DNA of 27,062 bases, from positions 1-27,062 of the forward strand of contig CAYQOX010000052.1 of NCBI GenBank assembly GCA_964419335.1, in the 5' to 3' direction. Source of the stretch: CAYQOX01 sp964419335. Lineage in GTDB: Bacteria; Hinthialibacterota; Hinthialibacteria; Hinthialibacterales; Hinthialibacteraceae. The position numbers were made by a program, and so were the translations under genes. How positions within the stretch are numbered: the stretch's first letter is position 1; every line of letters starts with the position of its first letter. Shown here in pieces: positions 1 to 8,240 of the stretch. Under the pieces are notes generated by a model. The model was given only the letters and a program-made list of their open reading frames with translations, ran no database searches and had not been told where the DNA came from.

Positions 1-1
1 C

Positions 2-31
2 AAAAAAAGGGGACAGGAGAGATCCTGTCCC
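2..31 (-). terminator. Rho-independent terminator of the radical SAM gene
   Basis: A perfect 9-bp stem (10-18 with 23-31, GGGACAGGA / TCCTGTCCC) closes a 4-base loop. Read on the minus strand it is followed by a run of seven T (the A run at 2-8). It lies about 35 bases past the stop codon at 67-69, as expected for the end of the minus-strand transcript. Confidence 0.85.
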
Positions 32-66
32 GTGTTTGCGTGGAAATATGACTTCTCTATTTGTGT

Positions 67-1530
67 TTATTCGCTCCAACTCATGGCGAAGTCCAGCACG
101 TTGGCTCCTGCCAGCGTGACCCGCTTGAATTCAGCCCAACTATCGATTCGCTTTAGCCACCCAAAAATATATCGCGGACGGAAGTAGAATTGGCGGTAAA
201 CCCGTCGGATATCTTTCGTTAGTTCCTCGTTACTTAGTTCAGTGAAGAACTGGTTAAAGAAGGAATCGCTGTGAAGCCGGCTGATATCCATTTGGCTTCC
301 ATCCCCGATTTCGGGATGAACTTGAGCCACTTCATCGAACAAATGGGTGCCGGGATAGGGAGTGGTAATACCAAAAGTAATGATCGTGGGATCAATCTCT
401 TTTACAAACTTGATGCTTTGGTTGATGGTTTCTTTGGTTTCGCCGGGGCTGCCGATCATGCAGTGGGCATGAGTATCAATTTTATAGTCGTGGCACCATT
501 GAAAGGCTTGCCGGGTTTCTTCGACGGTAATATCTTTACGAACGTTGTCTAAAATTTCTTGCACACCAGATTCCACCCCAAAGCGGATTAAGTGGCAACC
601 GGCCTCTTTCATCGCTTGAAGCATTTCTGGGTCGATATTATTCACCCGGGAACTGCAAATCCAAGTTAAATCCAGATTGCGTTCTTTAATCCCTTTACAT
701 ATTTCTAAAACTCTTTTTTTGGAAGCAGTGAACAGCTCATCGCGGAAAAAGATTTCTTTATAGCCCAGGTTTTGGCAATATTCCATTTCTTCAAGCACTT
801 TTTCAGCACTGCGGAAACGAACTTTTTCGCCATAAAAGCCCGGCGAGGTGCAATAGGTGCATTTCGCCGTACACCCCCGGGTCGTGAACATGGTGGTGAA
901 AGGCATACGTTTTATGATGGGATTAAAATAATCGATTTCTTGGGGAAGCATGGTACGGTCAGCGATGGGGAGTTCATCCAAATTTTTAATCATTTCGGCA
1001 GGGGGATTGATGTTAATATTTCCGTTTTCGTCTTTAAAACCGATTCCTCGAGTTTGTTTGAATAGATTCCCCCCTTGTTCCAGTGCATTCAGCAGGTTTA
1101 ACAAAGTGTATTCTTGTTCTTTTTGGACGATAAAATCAATACCTTGCCGTGATAAAGTCGCTTGCGGCATGAAGGTCGGTTGCGAACCGGTGACGATGGT
1201 TTTCATTCCAGGTACGGTTTGTTTTAACTCATGTAAGATTTCAGAATCTTCGACAATAGTCATCGTCGAAGTGAGCATGATACATACATCCGGTTTTTCG
1301 TCGGCAAACTTTTGTTTGACTTGATCTAATGAGTATTGAAGGCCAGCAGCATCAAAGAGAGAGGCATCGTGTCCTCCATTATTTCTTAAGGTTGTGGCAA
1401 CTAATAATTGGGAAACGGGAGGAAATTGGATTCCCGCGATACGTTTTCCTTTACACCAACACCCATACACCAAATCGCGTGCGACGTTCTTACTGTGTTT
1501 GCTTGGTGGAATAAGAACTATTGCTTTCAT
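67..1530 (-). CDS. B12-binding-domain radical SAM protein
   Basis: A 487-residue protein with a cobalamin-binding-like Rossmann region at about 1-150, followed by a radical SAM core. The iron-sulfur motif CxxxCxxC is visible at C220, C224 and C227 (RGCTAKCTYC). The later RFGVESG and MIGSPGET segments and the tail around RRVYRQFYFRPRYIFGWL are typical of class B (cobalamin-dependent) radical SAM enzymes. The classical DxHxxG cobalamin-ligand motif is absent, which is common in this group. Members carry out methylations, ring changes or oxygenations on lipids, antibiotics and pigments; the substrate here is unknown. The ATG has a good SD (AAAAAGGAG, about 8 bases upstream). It is the last of four minus-strand genes, after two glycosyltransferases and a lyase-like protein, so a glycan or lipid substrate is likely by context only. 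Confidence 0.88.
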   Translation of the reverse strand: MKAIVLIPPSKHSKNVARDLVYGCWCKGKRIAGIQFPPVSQLLVATTLRNNGGHDASLFDAAGLQYSLDQVKQKFADEKPDVCIMLTSTMTIVEDSEILHELKQTVPGMKTIVTGSQPTFMPQATLSRQGIDFIVQKEQEYTLLNLLNALEQGGNLFKQTRGIGFKDENGNININPPAEMIKNLDELPIADRTMLPQEIDYFNPIIKRMPFTTMFTTRGCTAKCTYCTSPGFYGEKVRFRSAEKVLEEMEYCQNLGYKEIFFRDELFTASKKRVLEICKGIKERNLDLTWICSSRVNNIDPEMLQAMKEAGCHLIRFGVESGVQEILDNVRKDITVEETRQAFQWCHDYKIDTHAHCMIGSPGETKETINQSIKFVKEIDPTIITFGITTPYPGTHLFDEVAQVHPEIGDGSQMDISRLHSDSFFNQFFTELSNEELTKDIRRVYRQFYFRPRYIFGWLKRIDSWAEFKRVTLAGANVLDFAMSWSE

Positions 1531-1858
1531 TCGATTACTCCTTTTTTAGCCCGAACCGAGTCGGGATCTAATCATTTGAAGATTGAATAGGCATTAAACG
1601 TTGTGAATGTTGATAATATAGGTCAACATTTATTGATTGTCACGTGAATACTGCAAGAATTGGAAAAAAAGTTACATCGAAAATGGTCGAAATCCCCCAC
1701 GTATTTTAAAAGAAAAAAGAACCTACATAGCGATTATGACATAAGTTGGGAAAATGGCAAGATTTGGGGGGGATAAGATGGAACAATCGGTACAGCTAAA
1801 GCAGGACATACATCTATTCTGCTTGATATGAGATCATGAGAAGAGTGGTTAACGCGTA
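1531..1858. other. Intergenic region between radical SAM and lyase-like genes
   Basis: A 328-base gap between two minus-strand genes. It contains a candidate promoter for the radical SAM gene (1615-1643) and a leader of about 80 bases. I see no terminator with a T run for the upstream lyase-like gene and no convincing small ORF. The remaining AT-rich part shows no recognised feature. Confidence 0.6.
1615..1643 (-). promoter_or_regulatory. Candidate sigma70 promoter for the radical SAM gene
   Basis: On the minus strand a -35 box GTGACA (1638-1643) is separated by exactly 17 bases from a -10 box TATATT (1615-1620). The start site would fall near 1608, giving a leader of about 78 bases. A perfect 8-bp palindrome TCACGTGA (1640-1647) overlaps the -35 box and could be an operator half-site. 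This is a consensus match only. Confidence 0.4.
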
Positions 1859-3841
1859 TTACTCGACCCAAATTTTGACTTTATATTCTGAAATGACATC
1901 TCCTTGAACCCATATTTTGTCATTTTTAATGTGATTTAGGAAGAGCAAATCGGTTACTCGGGCACGATGGTATTGGTTTGCCGCTTGATAGAAAAGAGGT
2001 AAGGGGGATTCGGATTCAAAGAAAAGGGTTTGGTCAATAGAAAACTGTTTCGCATTAGCATTCACTTTCTCGCCGCGGAGAGCTTCGATTTGGAAGGTTT
2101 GGTTTTCAGTATGGAGTGTACGTTGACCGTTTTCATAAACCCATTTGGGATTATTGAGAATTCCTATCCAACCGGCTTGAATTTCAGAAGTCGTGATTGT
2201 TTTCATGGCAGTTAACGTGTCATTGATTGTAAACACTCCATCAGGGTTGGATTGATAATGGAGGGCTGAGCGAGCTTGGTTGTTTCCATGGATTATTTCT
2301 AGCTGGGCTGAGAATTGTTTGTCGTTATGGGTGACCTTAACATCTCTTATTTCAGTGGATAATGCTTCGTTCTGATCTTTTAGGACAACCCGGTCTAGCC
2401 CATTATGTTGATGGGGAGAGACGATGCGATCCCTGCGATTAGCAAGGCATTGGGCCATTTGTTTTGCACCCCAACTGAAGGTATGGATAGCATGATCGGT
2501 GCGGTTAAGAATGATTTTCCCCCGATCCAATCGAAGTACACCTTTTTTGGGTTGATAATCATCGACGATGTTCTTGGCGCAGTGTAAATGTAACCAAACT
2601 TGGGCTAATCCATAAAAAATATCATGTTGGGTGGAGGCGAAAAAATATTCCTCGGGTAAATAGATTTGGCCTGAGTTTGAGCGGGCCTGCATTTTTTCTA
2701 AGGTGTCCAAGCAATTTGTGAACAATTGCCAGGCGTTGGGGTCATCCATGTAGACAGCCATCATTATGTGGGCCTTGAGCCAGTCTGGATTACGGAAAAG
2801 ACGCCAATCTTGGCCAGAGGGATAAACATACCCGCCGTCTGGAAGAGAAAACCAGGTCAGATTCTCATAAATTTCGTGAGCATTATAGAAAATCGCTTCA
2901 GGGGCTTGGCGTCCAGTCAGTTTGTAATCGAGTAAATTTCCCATGGTTAGGGTAAAGCAGGTCATATAGTCGGGGTGAACAATCCCGTGATTTTCCAAGG
3001 TAAAATCGTCATAAATATTGGCGCCGGTGAATTGTTTGGAGACCGGTTTGCCGTCGATGATCTGGTTTGAATTTTTATCCGCGGGTCGTAAAAAAGAAGA
3101 CAGCACCCATTTTTGAAATTGCTCTTCCCAAACAGGGCGGCGGGGATCATTCGGCATCAAGAGCATGGCAACGGAAAGGATTTGGCTATTCCATGCGTTT
3201 TCTTCCGCTTTTGTATCCTGCTTAATCTGGTGGGGTGGCTCGCTATTTGCGATGCGTTCTGCTTCGTGGCGGATAACCCGTCGTATATCTTGTTGAACCT
3301 CTTGGGGTAAGTCGTCCCATATCCACCACGCGCCACGTGCAAGCATATGCGCCCAATGGGCGGATTGCCAAGCATCTCCCCATTTTTTCCCGTCGCTGGT
3401 GGGGCGGGAACCGGTTAAATGGGTGGTGGTGATATATTGGATCATAGGGAGGATGTATTCGTTGAGTAAGCGGTCTCTCTCTATGCCCACGATGGAGGCG
3501 TCATATTCCCCGAAACGATATAAAAAGGCGAAGCCTGCAATCGTGTTGGTATTGGGTCGAATCCAATGTTCCCCGCTTTTACTTTCGGTTAATAAGAGGA
3601 GGTTTTCATCTTCTTCCCAGGGATGGATCGTAGATAACAGGTAGTGTGCCTGCTTTTGGCATGCTTGATAAAGACGGTTGCAGACAGAGGCTACATCGGG
3701 TTGTTGGAGGAGATCTTCGCGGGGGAGGGTTAATTTCATGACGTCTTCATTTGGTTCAGCGGGTAACGTGCTCAGGCTTTGGAGAGAAAAGATGGCCATG
3801 AATATAAAGCAAGTCAGGGATTTAAAGTTCATGCGTTTCAT
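1859..3841 (-). CDS. Secreted lyase-like protein with (alpha/alpha) toroid fold
   Basis: A 660-residue protein with a cleavable-looking signal peptide (about 1-28, MKRMNFKSLTCFIFMAIFSL then LSTLPAEP). Residues from about 50 to 430 are helix-rich with many Trp and His (for example WGDAWQSAHWAHMLARGAWW, AEENAWNSQILSVAML, ENHGIVHPDYMTC). This resembles the (alpha/alpha)-toroid catalytic domain of polysaccharide lyases such as the heparinase II/III and hyaluronate lyase groups. The last 200 or so residues look like beta-sandwich material, as in those lyases. The Asn/His/Tyr-rich ENHGIVHPDY segment is a candidate active-site strip, but I cannot assign the family or substrate. A second ATG at 3832 would also keep the signal peptide. 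The SD is weak (AAGG close to the ATG). Its neighbours are two glycosyltransferases upstream and a radical SAM protein downstream. Confidence 0.7.
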   Translation of the reverse strand: MKRMNFKSLTCFIFMAIFSLQSLSTLPAEPNEDVMKLTLPREDLLQQPDVASVCNRLYQACQKQAHYLLSTIHPWEEDENLLLLTESKSGEHWIRPNTNTIAGFAFLYRFGEYDASIVGIERDRLLNEYILPMIQYITTTHLTGSRPTSDGKKWGDAWQSAHWAHMLARGAWWIWDDLPQEVQQDIRRVIRHEAERIANSEPPHQIKQDTKAEENAWNSQILSVAMLLMPNDPRRPVWEEQFQKWVLSSFLRPADKNSNQIIDGKPVSKQFTGANIYDDFTLENHGIVHPDYMTCFTLTMGNLLDYKLTGRQAPEAIFYNAHEIYENLTWFSLPDGGYVYPSGQDWRLFRNPDWLKAHIMMAVYMDDPNAWQLFTNCLDTLEKMQARSNSGQIYLPEEYFFASTQHDIFYGLAQVWLHLHCAKNIVDDYQPKKGVLRLDRGKIILNRTDHAIHTFSWGAKQMAQCLANRRDRIVSPHQHNGLDRVVLKDQNEALSTEIRDVKVTHNDKQFSAQLEIIHGNNQARSALHYQSNPDGVFTINDTLTAMKTITTSEIQAGWIGILNNPKWVYENGQRTLHTENQTFQIEALRGEKVNANAKQFSIDQTLFFESESPLPLFYQAANQYHRARVTDLLFLNHIKNDKIWVQGDVISEYKVKIWVE

Positions 3842-3958
3842 TAAACCTTTTTGATCGGATTAGGATGTTCATAAATACAAGTGTATCATAGATCACCCAC
3901 TTCTCCGCAAGGTTTTTTGTATTTTTAGAGTTTATTTCCGTAAGGGGTTGTTAGATTG

Positions 3959-4855
3959 TTATTTTTCTATGAATGATTTGCCTTGGGAAACAATTAAATC
4001 GGCTAAAAGACCCATCATACCCATCATGATGCCTCCGAGGAGGAGCAGGATATCTCCTTCTTGAATTTGGTAATGCAGGAGGGCGTTGTAAGTGCCCCGG
4101 CCTAATCCCGCGAGAAAAACCAAAAGACTGATGGGCATGAAAACGCGCAAGGGATCGAAATACATGATCATTCGGACAACGGTGGTTAAATACTTGCTTG
4201 TGTCTTTAATGGGATGAAATTTGGATTGCCCGATTCGTTTGTGGTATCTCGTGGGGATCCATTTCACCGCATAACCGTTGCATAAAAAAGCGAGGGTCAT
4301 GGTGGTCACGCAGGAAAATCCATTGGGGATGACCCACATATATTTCACCATGATATCCCGTTTAAAGGCTTTTAATCCGGTATTTAAGTCGGGGATATGG
4401 ACACCGGAGAGGTAAATCGCCAGTTGTCGGATGAGCCATTTCGCAGGTACTCTCAGCGTCTTGATCGTTCCTTGTTCGGAGGTACGGGCTCCATTCACTT
4501 GATCCCACTCCGGGAAATAATCCAGCATTTTGGGAATATCGGCGGCAGTATAGGTCCCATCCGCATCAAGCATAACGATGATTTCGCCCCGAGATTGAAG
4601 GATGCCGGTTTTGCGTGAGGCCCCTGATCCTCCGTTGATTTTCCGTTGAATGAGACGCACGTTTTTATTCTTCGCCACCTCAGCGCTGGCATCGGTAGAG
4701 ACATCGTCCACGACAATAATTTCATAGTTATAGGAGGTGGTATTCATCGCCGTGCGCACATCGTCAATGACAGGTCCGATTGCATCTTCTTCGTTGTAAC
4801 AGGGAATGACAAGGCTCACATCGAGGGAATGGTTCGAATCGTAAATTTCAGGCAT
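3959..4855 (-). CDS. Family 2 glycosyltransferase, dolichol-phosphate-mannose-synthase-like, with two C-terminal membrane helices
   Basis: The nucleotide-sugar-binding GT-A fold is clear: SLVIPCYNEEDAI near the start, VVDDVSTD at about 48-55, the metal-binding DADG at 97-100, then NGGSGASRKTGI. These are hallmarks of the polyprenyl-phosphate glycosyltransferase (DPM1/GtrB-like) branch of GT2. Two hydrophobic segments near the C-terminus (about 235-255 and 268-290) would anchor it in the inner membrane. It probably moves a sugar from a nucleotide donor to a polyprenyl phosphate. I chose the ATG at 4855 because GAGG sits 5 bases upstream. The frame extends to a TTG at 4882 (nine residues longer), which has no comparable SD. 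It follows another GT2 gene by 43 bases, so the two are probably co-transcribed. Confidence 0.88.
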   Translation of the reverse strand: MPEIYDSNHSLDVSLVIPCYNEEDAIGPVIDDVRTAMNTTSYNYEIIVVDDVSTDASAEVAKNKNVRLIQRKINGGSGASRKTGILQSRGEIIVMLDADGTYTAADIPKMLDYFPEWDQVNGARTSEQGTIKTLRVPAKWLIRQLAIYLSGVHIPDLNTGLKAFKRDIMVKYMWVIPNGFSCVTTMTLAFLCNGYAVKWIPTRYHKRIGQSKFHPIKDTSKYLTTVVRMIMYFDPLRVFMPISLLVFLAGLGRGTYNALLHYQIQEGDILLLLGGIMMGMMGLLADLIVSQGKSFIEK

Positions 4856-4898
4856 GTTGACCTCAATCAATTCATATGTCAAGAAATGATATCGAGCG

Positions 4899-5639
4899 TT
4901 ATCTTTTGGGAGGATTCCCTTTACGCTGATCTTTAACCGCTTTTCTTCTGAAGAAGAGTCGTGCTTGCTTGCTCCACTTTCGAAGAATGTATCCTAAAAC
5001 GATTCCCCAATTTCGCAAAGTGGTTCTCACGATTCCGTTATGCCAATGGCGATCAGTAATGTGGACCGGGCAGTTTAAATAAAGCGGGGAACTCATTCGA
5101 TTCATACGAAAGGATAATTCCACATCTTCCAAGGTGGGTTGTGAAGGAAACCCACCAGCTTGTTTTAGTAAGCGTGGTTTGAAGAATTGGGCCTGATCTC
5201 CGTAGGATATACCCAAAAAACGTGCTCGAGAATTATTTCCCTTTTGCACAAGCGATAGAAGTTTGCTTGAGGATTGGATTTGGTGGCCAAAACAACCACC
5301 GACAGCGTTGGGATGTTTTTTCAGAGCTTGTAGCATTTTATCCCGGGCTTCTTCAGGAAAGCGCATATCGGCATGGGCGATCAAAATGACATGCAAAGAG
5401 GGGTTTGTTTTAAGTAAGTGGTGGATCCCATGAGAAATCACAGAGCCTCGTTCTTTTTTGGGAGAGTGAATGACAGAAAGGCCAAAGGCTTTGGCTTTTT
5501 CTACGGTATGATCTTGGGAGCCTGCATCGGAAAGAACAACCATGTCTTTGTTGGCCAAAAAGGGAGACAAACTTTGCAGACAGGTTTCGATGTGTTCTTC
5601 TTCATTATATGTAGGGATGACAATACCAATTGGGTTCAT
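4899..5639 (-). CDS. Family 2 glycosyltransferase, TIGR04283-like
   Basis: A 246-residue soluble GT2 protein. Key segments are GIVIPTYNEEEHIETCLQSL at the N-terminus, LSDAGSQDHT (the usual donor-binding acidic loop), AHADMRFP (in place of DxD), and GDQAQFFKPRLLKQAGGFP followed by LEDVELSFRM. The GDQ...GGFP...EDVEL pattern is characteristic of the compact TIGR04283 glycosyltransferases, often found near radical SAM genes in other genomes. The donor and acceptor are unknown. The SD is weak. It is the first gene of the minus-strand set running down to position 67, and the start abuts an AT-rich divergent region shared with the membrane-protein gene at 5885. Confidence 0.85.
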   Translation of the reverse strand: MNPIGIVIPTYNEEEHIETCLQSLSPFLANKDMVVLSDAGSQDHTVEKAKAFGLSVIHSPKKERGSVISHGIHHLLKTNPSLHVILIAHADMRFPEEARDKMLQALKKHPNAVGGCFGHQIQSSSKLLSLVQKGNNSRARFLGISYGDQAQFFKPRLLKQAGGFPSQPTLEDVELSFRMNRMSSPLYLNCPVHITDRHWHNGIVRTTLRNWGIVLGYILRKWSKQARLFFRRKAVKDQRKGNPPKR

Positions 5640-5809
5640 ATTGATTGTTCTCAGAGAGGGTAGATTGTGTTCGCTTAGAAATAAAACACATTGTCTCGTA
5701 GCATTCTATAATAAAGATCCTTTTTAGAAAGCCTCAGAGGGATCTATGAATTTGATCCATATTGTGAATGTTTTTCAAGAATTGTAGTGAATATTTGTAT
5801 AAAAAAGTC

Positions 5810-5815
5810 TATAAT
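5810..5815 (+). promoter_or_regulatory. Candidate -10 box for the membrane-protein gene
   Basis: A perfect TATAAT (5810-5815) lies in a very AT-rich gap between divergent genes. No good -35 is visible at 16-18 bases. Transcription would start near 5822, leaving a leader of about 63 bases before the ATG at 5885. Confidence 0.4.
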
Positions 5816-5884
5816 ATAAATAAAGGTTGATATCATTGGATTGTGATCTGGGTCGAATCGGGTGAAAAAGAAAAGCGTATAAAA

Positions 5885-6934
5885 ATGGATCCAAGGCCAG
5901 GAACGCGTCAAAAAAAATCGGAATTTCAATTAATCCTCGAATTTATCGGTTATCGCAATTTAATCATTGTCGGGGTATTGGGGAGTTTGTATTTTAGTTC
6001 CGGTATTTATAACTATATAGGCGGGATGCCGTTGGATCAGGCGTTTAACCCTTATTTTGCGCTTCATGTTCATAACAGCAATAAAATTGCGAGTTCGGTG
6101 AATGATAGTATTTCCAGTAGTCTTGATTCGATGGTAGGAGCCATCGGTGATTTTTTCCGAGCCCAGTGGGAGCGTTTTGATGTCTTCTTTCAGGAAAATA
6201 TTGCTCCTTTCTTGAAGGCGAATCCCATTTTGAGCATAGTCATCTTGGTTCCGACGGGATTTTTGATCACGGTTTCGATTTTTTTAATGCTAGTATTGTT
6301 GTTGAAAAAGATTTATGCTTCTCTGCCAGAGGCGTATACGAGGCCTTTATCCTCTGCGCGGCGAAGTAAGGAAGAGGAAATTTGGTCATTTGATCCACGT
6401 CGCAAACCCACCGATGAGCAGCTACGGAAAACGATGAAAAATTTGGAAAAACATGTATTGTTGGCACCGGCTTTAAGCGGGAATGTGCCTGAGGGGGCGG
6501 ATTTGACGATCCGGGATATAGCTCGGAAAAACCAAGGTTCCGAGTATAGTTATCGTTGTGCTATTTATGTTATGGGGCCTATTAAAGGGTTGAATTTGAG
6601 TAATGAAAATGAAGTTCCGCTTGCTTTGGACCAAATAAAGAAGCTGTCCAACATGATGGGGCGGGCGGCGGTTTATGAAACCATACCGTTAGATATGGTC
6701 ATTTTACGGTCGAAAAAAGGGAAAACCAATTGGCAAGTTAACGATACCACCTCGGCGATAAACTTAGGACGCTCTTACCCTATTAAGGTCATTGAGCAAG
6801 TCATGGCCAAGCATAAGAAATATTTTATCTGGGATTCCCGTGCGAAGAAATCAAAAACCGGTTATGGTTTACAACAGAAACCTAAGATTACCGATGAAGC
6901 CGCTTCTGAAGAGCCGAAGGCTGTGGATGGGTAA
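5885..6934 (+). CDS. Unknown two-helix membrane protein
   Basis: I do not recognise this 349-residue protein. It has a short basic N-terminus, one hydrophobic helix at about 24-46 and another at about 113-140. The stretch between them is rich in Ser and Asn and probably lies outside the membrane. A soluble C-terminal part of about 200 residues contains a segment around SYRCAIYVMGPIKGLNL and ends in a charged, Ala/Glu/Lys-rich tail. There are no catalytic motifs I can name. The frame is open upstream to a GTG at 5843 (14 residues longer). I prefer the ATG at 5885, although neither start has a strong SD. It converges on a coiled-coil gene, with only 10 bases between the two stops. Confidence 0.7.
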   Translation: MDPRPGTRQKKSEFQLILEFIGYRNLIIVGVLGSLYFSSGIYNYIGGMPLDQAFNPYFALHVHNSNKIASSVNDSISSSLDSMVGAIGDFFRAQWERFDVFFQENIAPFLKANPILSIVILVPTGFLITVSIFLMLVLLLKKIYASLPEAYTRPLSSARRSKEEEIWSFDPRRKPTDEQLRKTMKNLEKHVLLAPALSGNVPEGADLTIRDIARKNQGSEYSYRCAIYVMGPIKGLNLSNENEVPLALDQIKKLSNMMGRAAVYETIPLDMVILRSKKGKTNWQVNDTTSAINLGRSYPIKVIEQVMAKHKKYFIWDSRAKKSKTGYGLQQKPKITDEAASEEPKAVDG

Positions 6935-6944
6935 GAATAATCGG

Positions 6945-7340
6945 TTAATCTTGGTTGTTCCAATCCTCTTTTTTTTTCTCAAGTTCTTGTTCTTCTAAAC
7001 TCAATGAAGATTCGATATCCTTAATTCCTTGCAATAACCCATTAACATCTTTTTTTAAGGCATTATGGATGGTAACTAAACCAAGTTGCACGTGGGCTGC
7101 CGCTTCTACGATGTCATCGAGGGTGGGATCGTCAGGTTGATGAGTACGTTTGGTTTCGATGACTTTTTCTAAGCGTAACAAGATGCGTTTGTTGGTTTCG
7201 TACATTTCAGCGAGAGAGCGCATGGAGTTGGTAAAAACCATCAATGAAAATTCATTGGTGAAAATTTTATCGGAAATGGTTCGAATTTCATCCAACATTT
7301 CATCCAGCATCTTGTCGCGTAAAAAACGAGTTTTAGCCAT
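6945..7340 (-). CDS. Unknown small coiled-coil protein
   Basis: A 131-residue, predominantly helical, highly charged protein with no signal peptide or membrane helix. The N-terminal half has heptad-like spacing (DKMLDEMLDEIRTISDKIF). The C-terminal end is a strongly charged helix with runs of Glu and Lys (SLEEQELEKKKEDW), consistent with a coiled coil. No family is recognised. The ATG is preceded by AAAGGGG about 10 bases upstream, which supports the start. It is transcribed towards the membrane-protein gene and divergently from the HAD hydrolase gene. Confidence 0.7.
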   Translation of the reverse strand: MAKTRFLRDKMLDEMLDEIRTISDKIFTNEFSLMVFTNSMRSLAEMYETNKRILLRLEKVIETKRTHQPDDPTLDDIVEAAAHVQLGLVTIHNALKKDVNGLLQGIKDIESSLSLEEQELEKKKEDWNNQD

Positions 7341-7440
7341 GAACGAATTTCCCCTTTAGGATTGCTTCATATTAAGTCATCTATAATCAATGAAGTACGC
7401 GCACACTTTTCTTCGCACTCTCGATTCCATTGAAAAGCAT

Positions 7441-7446
7441 TATACT
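7441..7446 (+). promoter_or_regulatory. Candidate -10 box for the HAD hydrolase gene
   Basis: TATACT lies 33 bases upstream of the ATG, just before a strong SD (GCGAGGA at about 7464-7470). A convincing -35 is not visible, so this rests on position and a 5/6 match to TATAAT. Confidence 0.3.
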
Positions 7447-7479
7447 GCAAGAAATGACGTAATGCGAGGATAAATCAAC

Positions 7480-8115
7480 ATGGAATCAACTCTTTTTTCT
7501 CATGACTTGAAAGTAGAGAACGTGGTTTTTGATTTAGGAGGAGTATTACTCACGTTTAATCCCGAGGTTTTTTTACCCTATATTGTCGACGATGATTCGG
7601 ATAGTGCTTGGTGTTATCAGAATATATTGAAAGGTCCCCATTGGGCTGAATTAGATCGCGGCACGCTCACCATTGAGGAGGTAAAGCAATATTACATAGA
7701 GCGTGCGCCTCAGCGGAGAAAGTCGATTGAGCAAATGTTTGATCATTGGCTACAAGGTTTCATTCCCATCATTCCAAGTATTGAGATCGTGCATAGTTTA
7801 AAGGAAAAGGGGTATCGTGTGTTTTTGTTGTCCAACTTTATTAAGGAATATTTTGAGGTTATTTACCAAAAATATGACTTTTTCACTTTGTTTGATGGAA
7901 TCGCTGTTTCTTATCAAATGAAAGCGATTAAACCGGAGCCGGAAATTTATAAGCAAACGATGCGTCGATTTTCTTTAACCTCCAGCAATGCCGTTTTTAT
8001 CGATGATGTGAAAAAAAATGTGGAGGCTTCGATCCAGGCCGGACTTCCTGCGCTGCGTTTTACTTTTCCGGCAAAATTATGTAAAGATTTGAAAAAAATA
8101 AAAGTACATTGTTGA
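7480..8115 (+). CDS. HAD-superfamily hydrolase, YihX-like
   Basis: A 211-residue HAD phosphatase with all four motifs: the nucleophile Asp18 in VVFDLGGVLL, Ser118 in FLLSNF, Lys151 in KPEPEIY and the acidic pair Asp175/Asp176 in VFIDDVKKN. The cap between motifs I and II is the helical type of subfamily IA. The second Asp of motif I is replaced by Gly (DLG rather than DxD). This is the normal form in the YihX and epoxide-hydrolase-N-terminal branch, so it is not evidence of a dead enzyme. The likely role is dephosphorylating a small sugar phosphate or another phosphorylated metabolite. The start is well supported by GAGGA 9 bases upstream. It stands alone, convergent with the beta-helix gene. 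Confidence 0.9.
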   Translation: MESTLFSHDLKVENVVFDLGGVLLTFNPEVFLPYIVDDDSDSAWCYQNILKGPHWAELDRGTLTIEEVKQYYIERAPQRRKSIEQMFDHWLQGFIPIIPSIEIVHSLKEKGYRVFLLSNFIKEYFEVIYQKYDFFTLFDGIAVSYQMKAIKPEPEIYKQTMRRFSLTSSNAVFIDDVKKNVEASIQAGLPALRFTFPAKLCKDLKKIKVHC

Positions 8116-8185
8116 GAAATTGCTTTGACATCGTTTTTTCTTTCAATGGCAGGATAGTGATGGGGATGGGTGGAGATGCCTTTGT

Positions 8186-8216
8186 AAAAAAGGGCGGAGA
8201 AGAGCCCCGCCCCTTT
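8186..8216 (-). terminator. Rho-independent terminator between convergent genes
   Basis: A GC stem (GGGCGG at 8192-8197 with CCGCCC at 8207-8212) is flanked by A (8186-8191) and by CTTT (8213-8216). On the minus strand the hairpin is followed by six T, which suits the end of the beta-helix gene. On the plus strand the T tract is weak, so any effect on the HAD transcript would be partial. Confidence 0.75.
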
Positions 8217-8240
8217 GGATTTCATGTATGGTTTTTGCTT

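Noticed and set aside
4856..4882. TTG start nine codons upstream for the membrane glycosyltransferase
   Set aside because: There is no SD at a good distance, while GAGG is 5 bases before the ATG at 4855.
7531..7536. Missing second Asp in HAD motif I (DLG)
   Set aside because: This is the usual form in the YihX-like branch and does not indicate an inactive enzyme.
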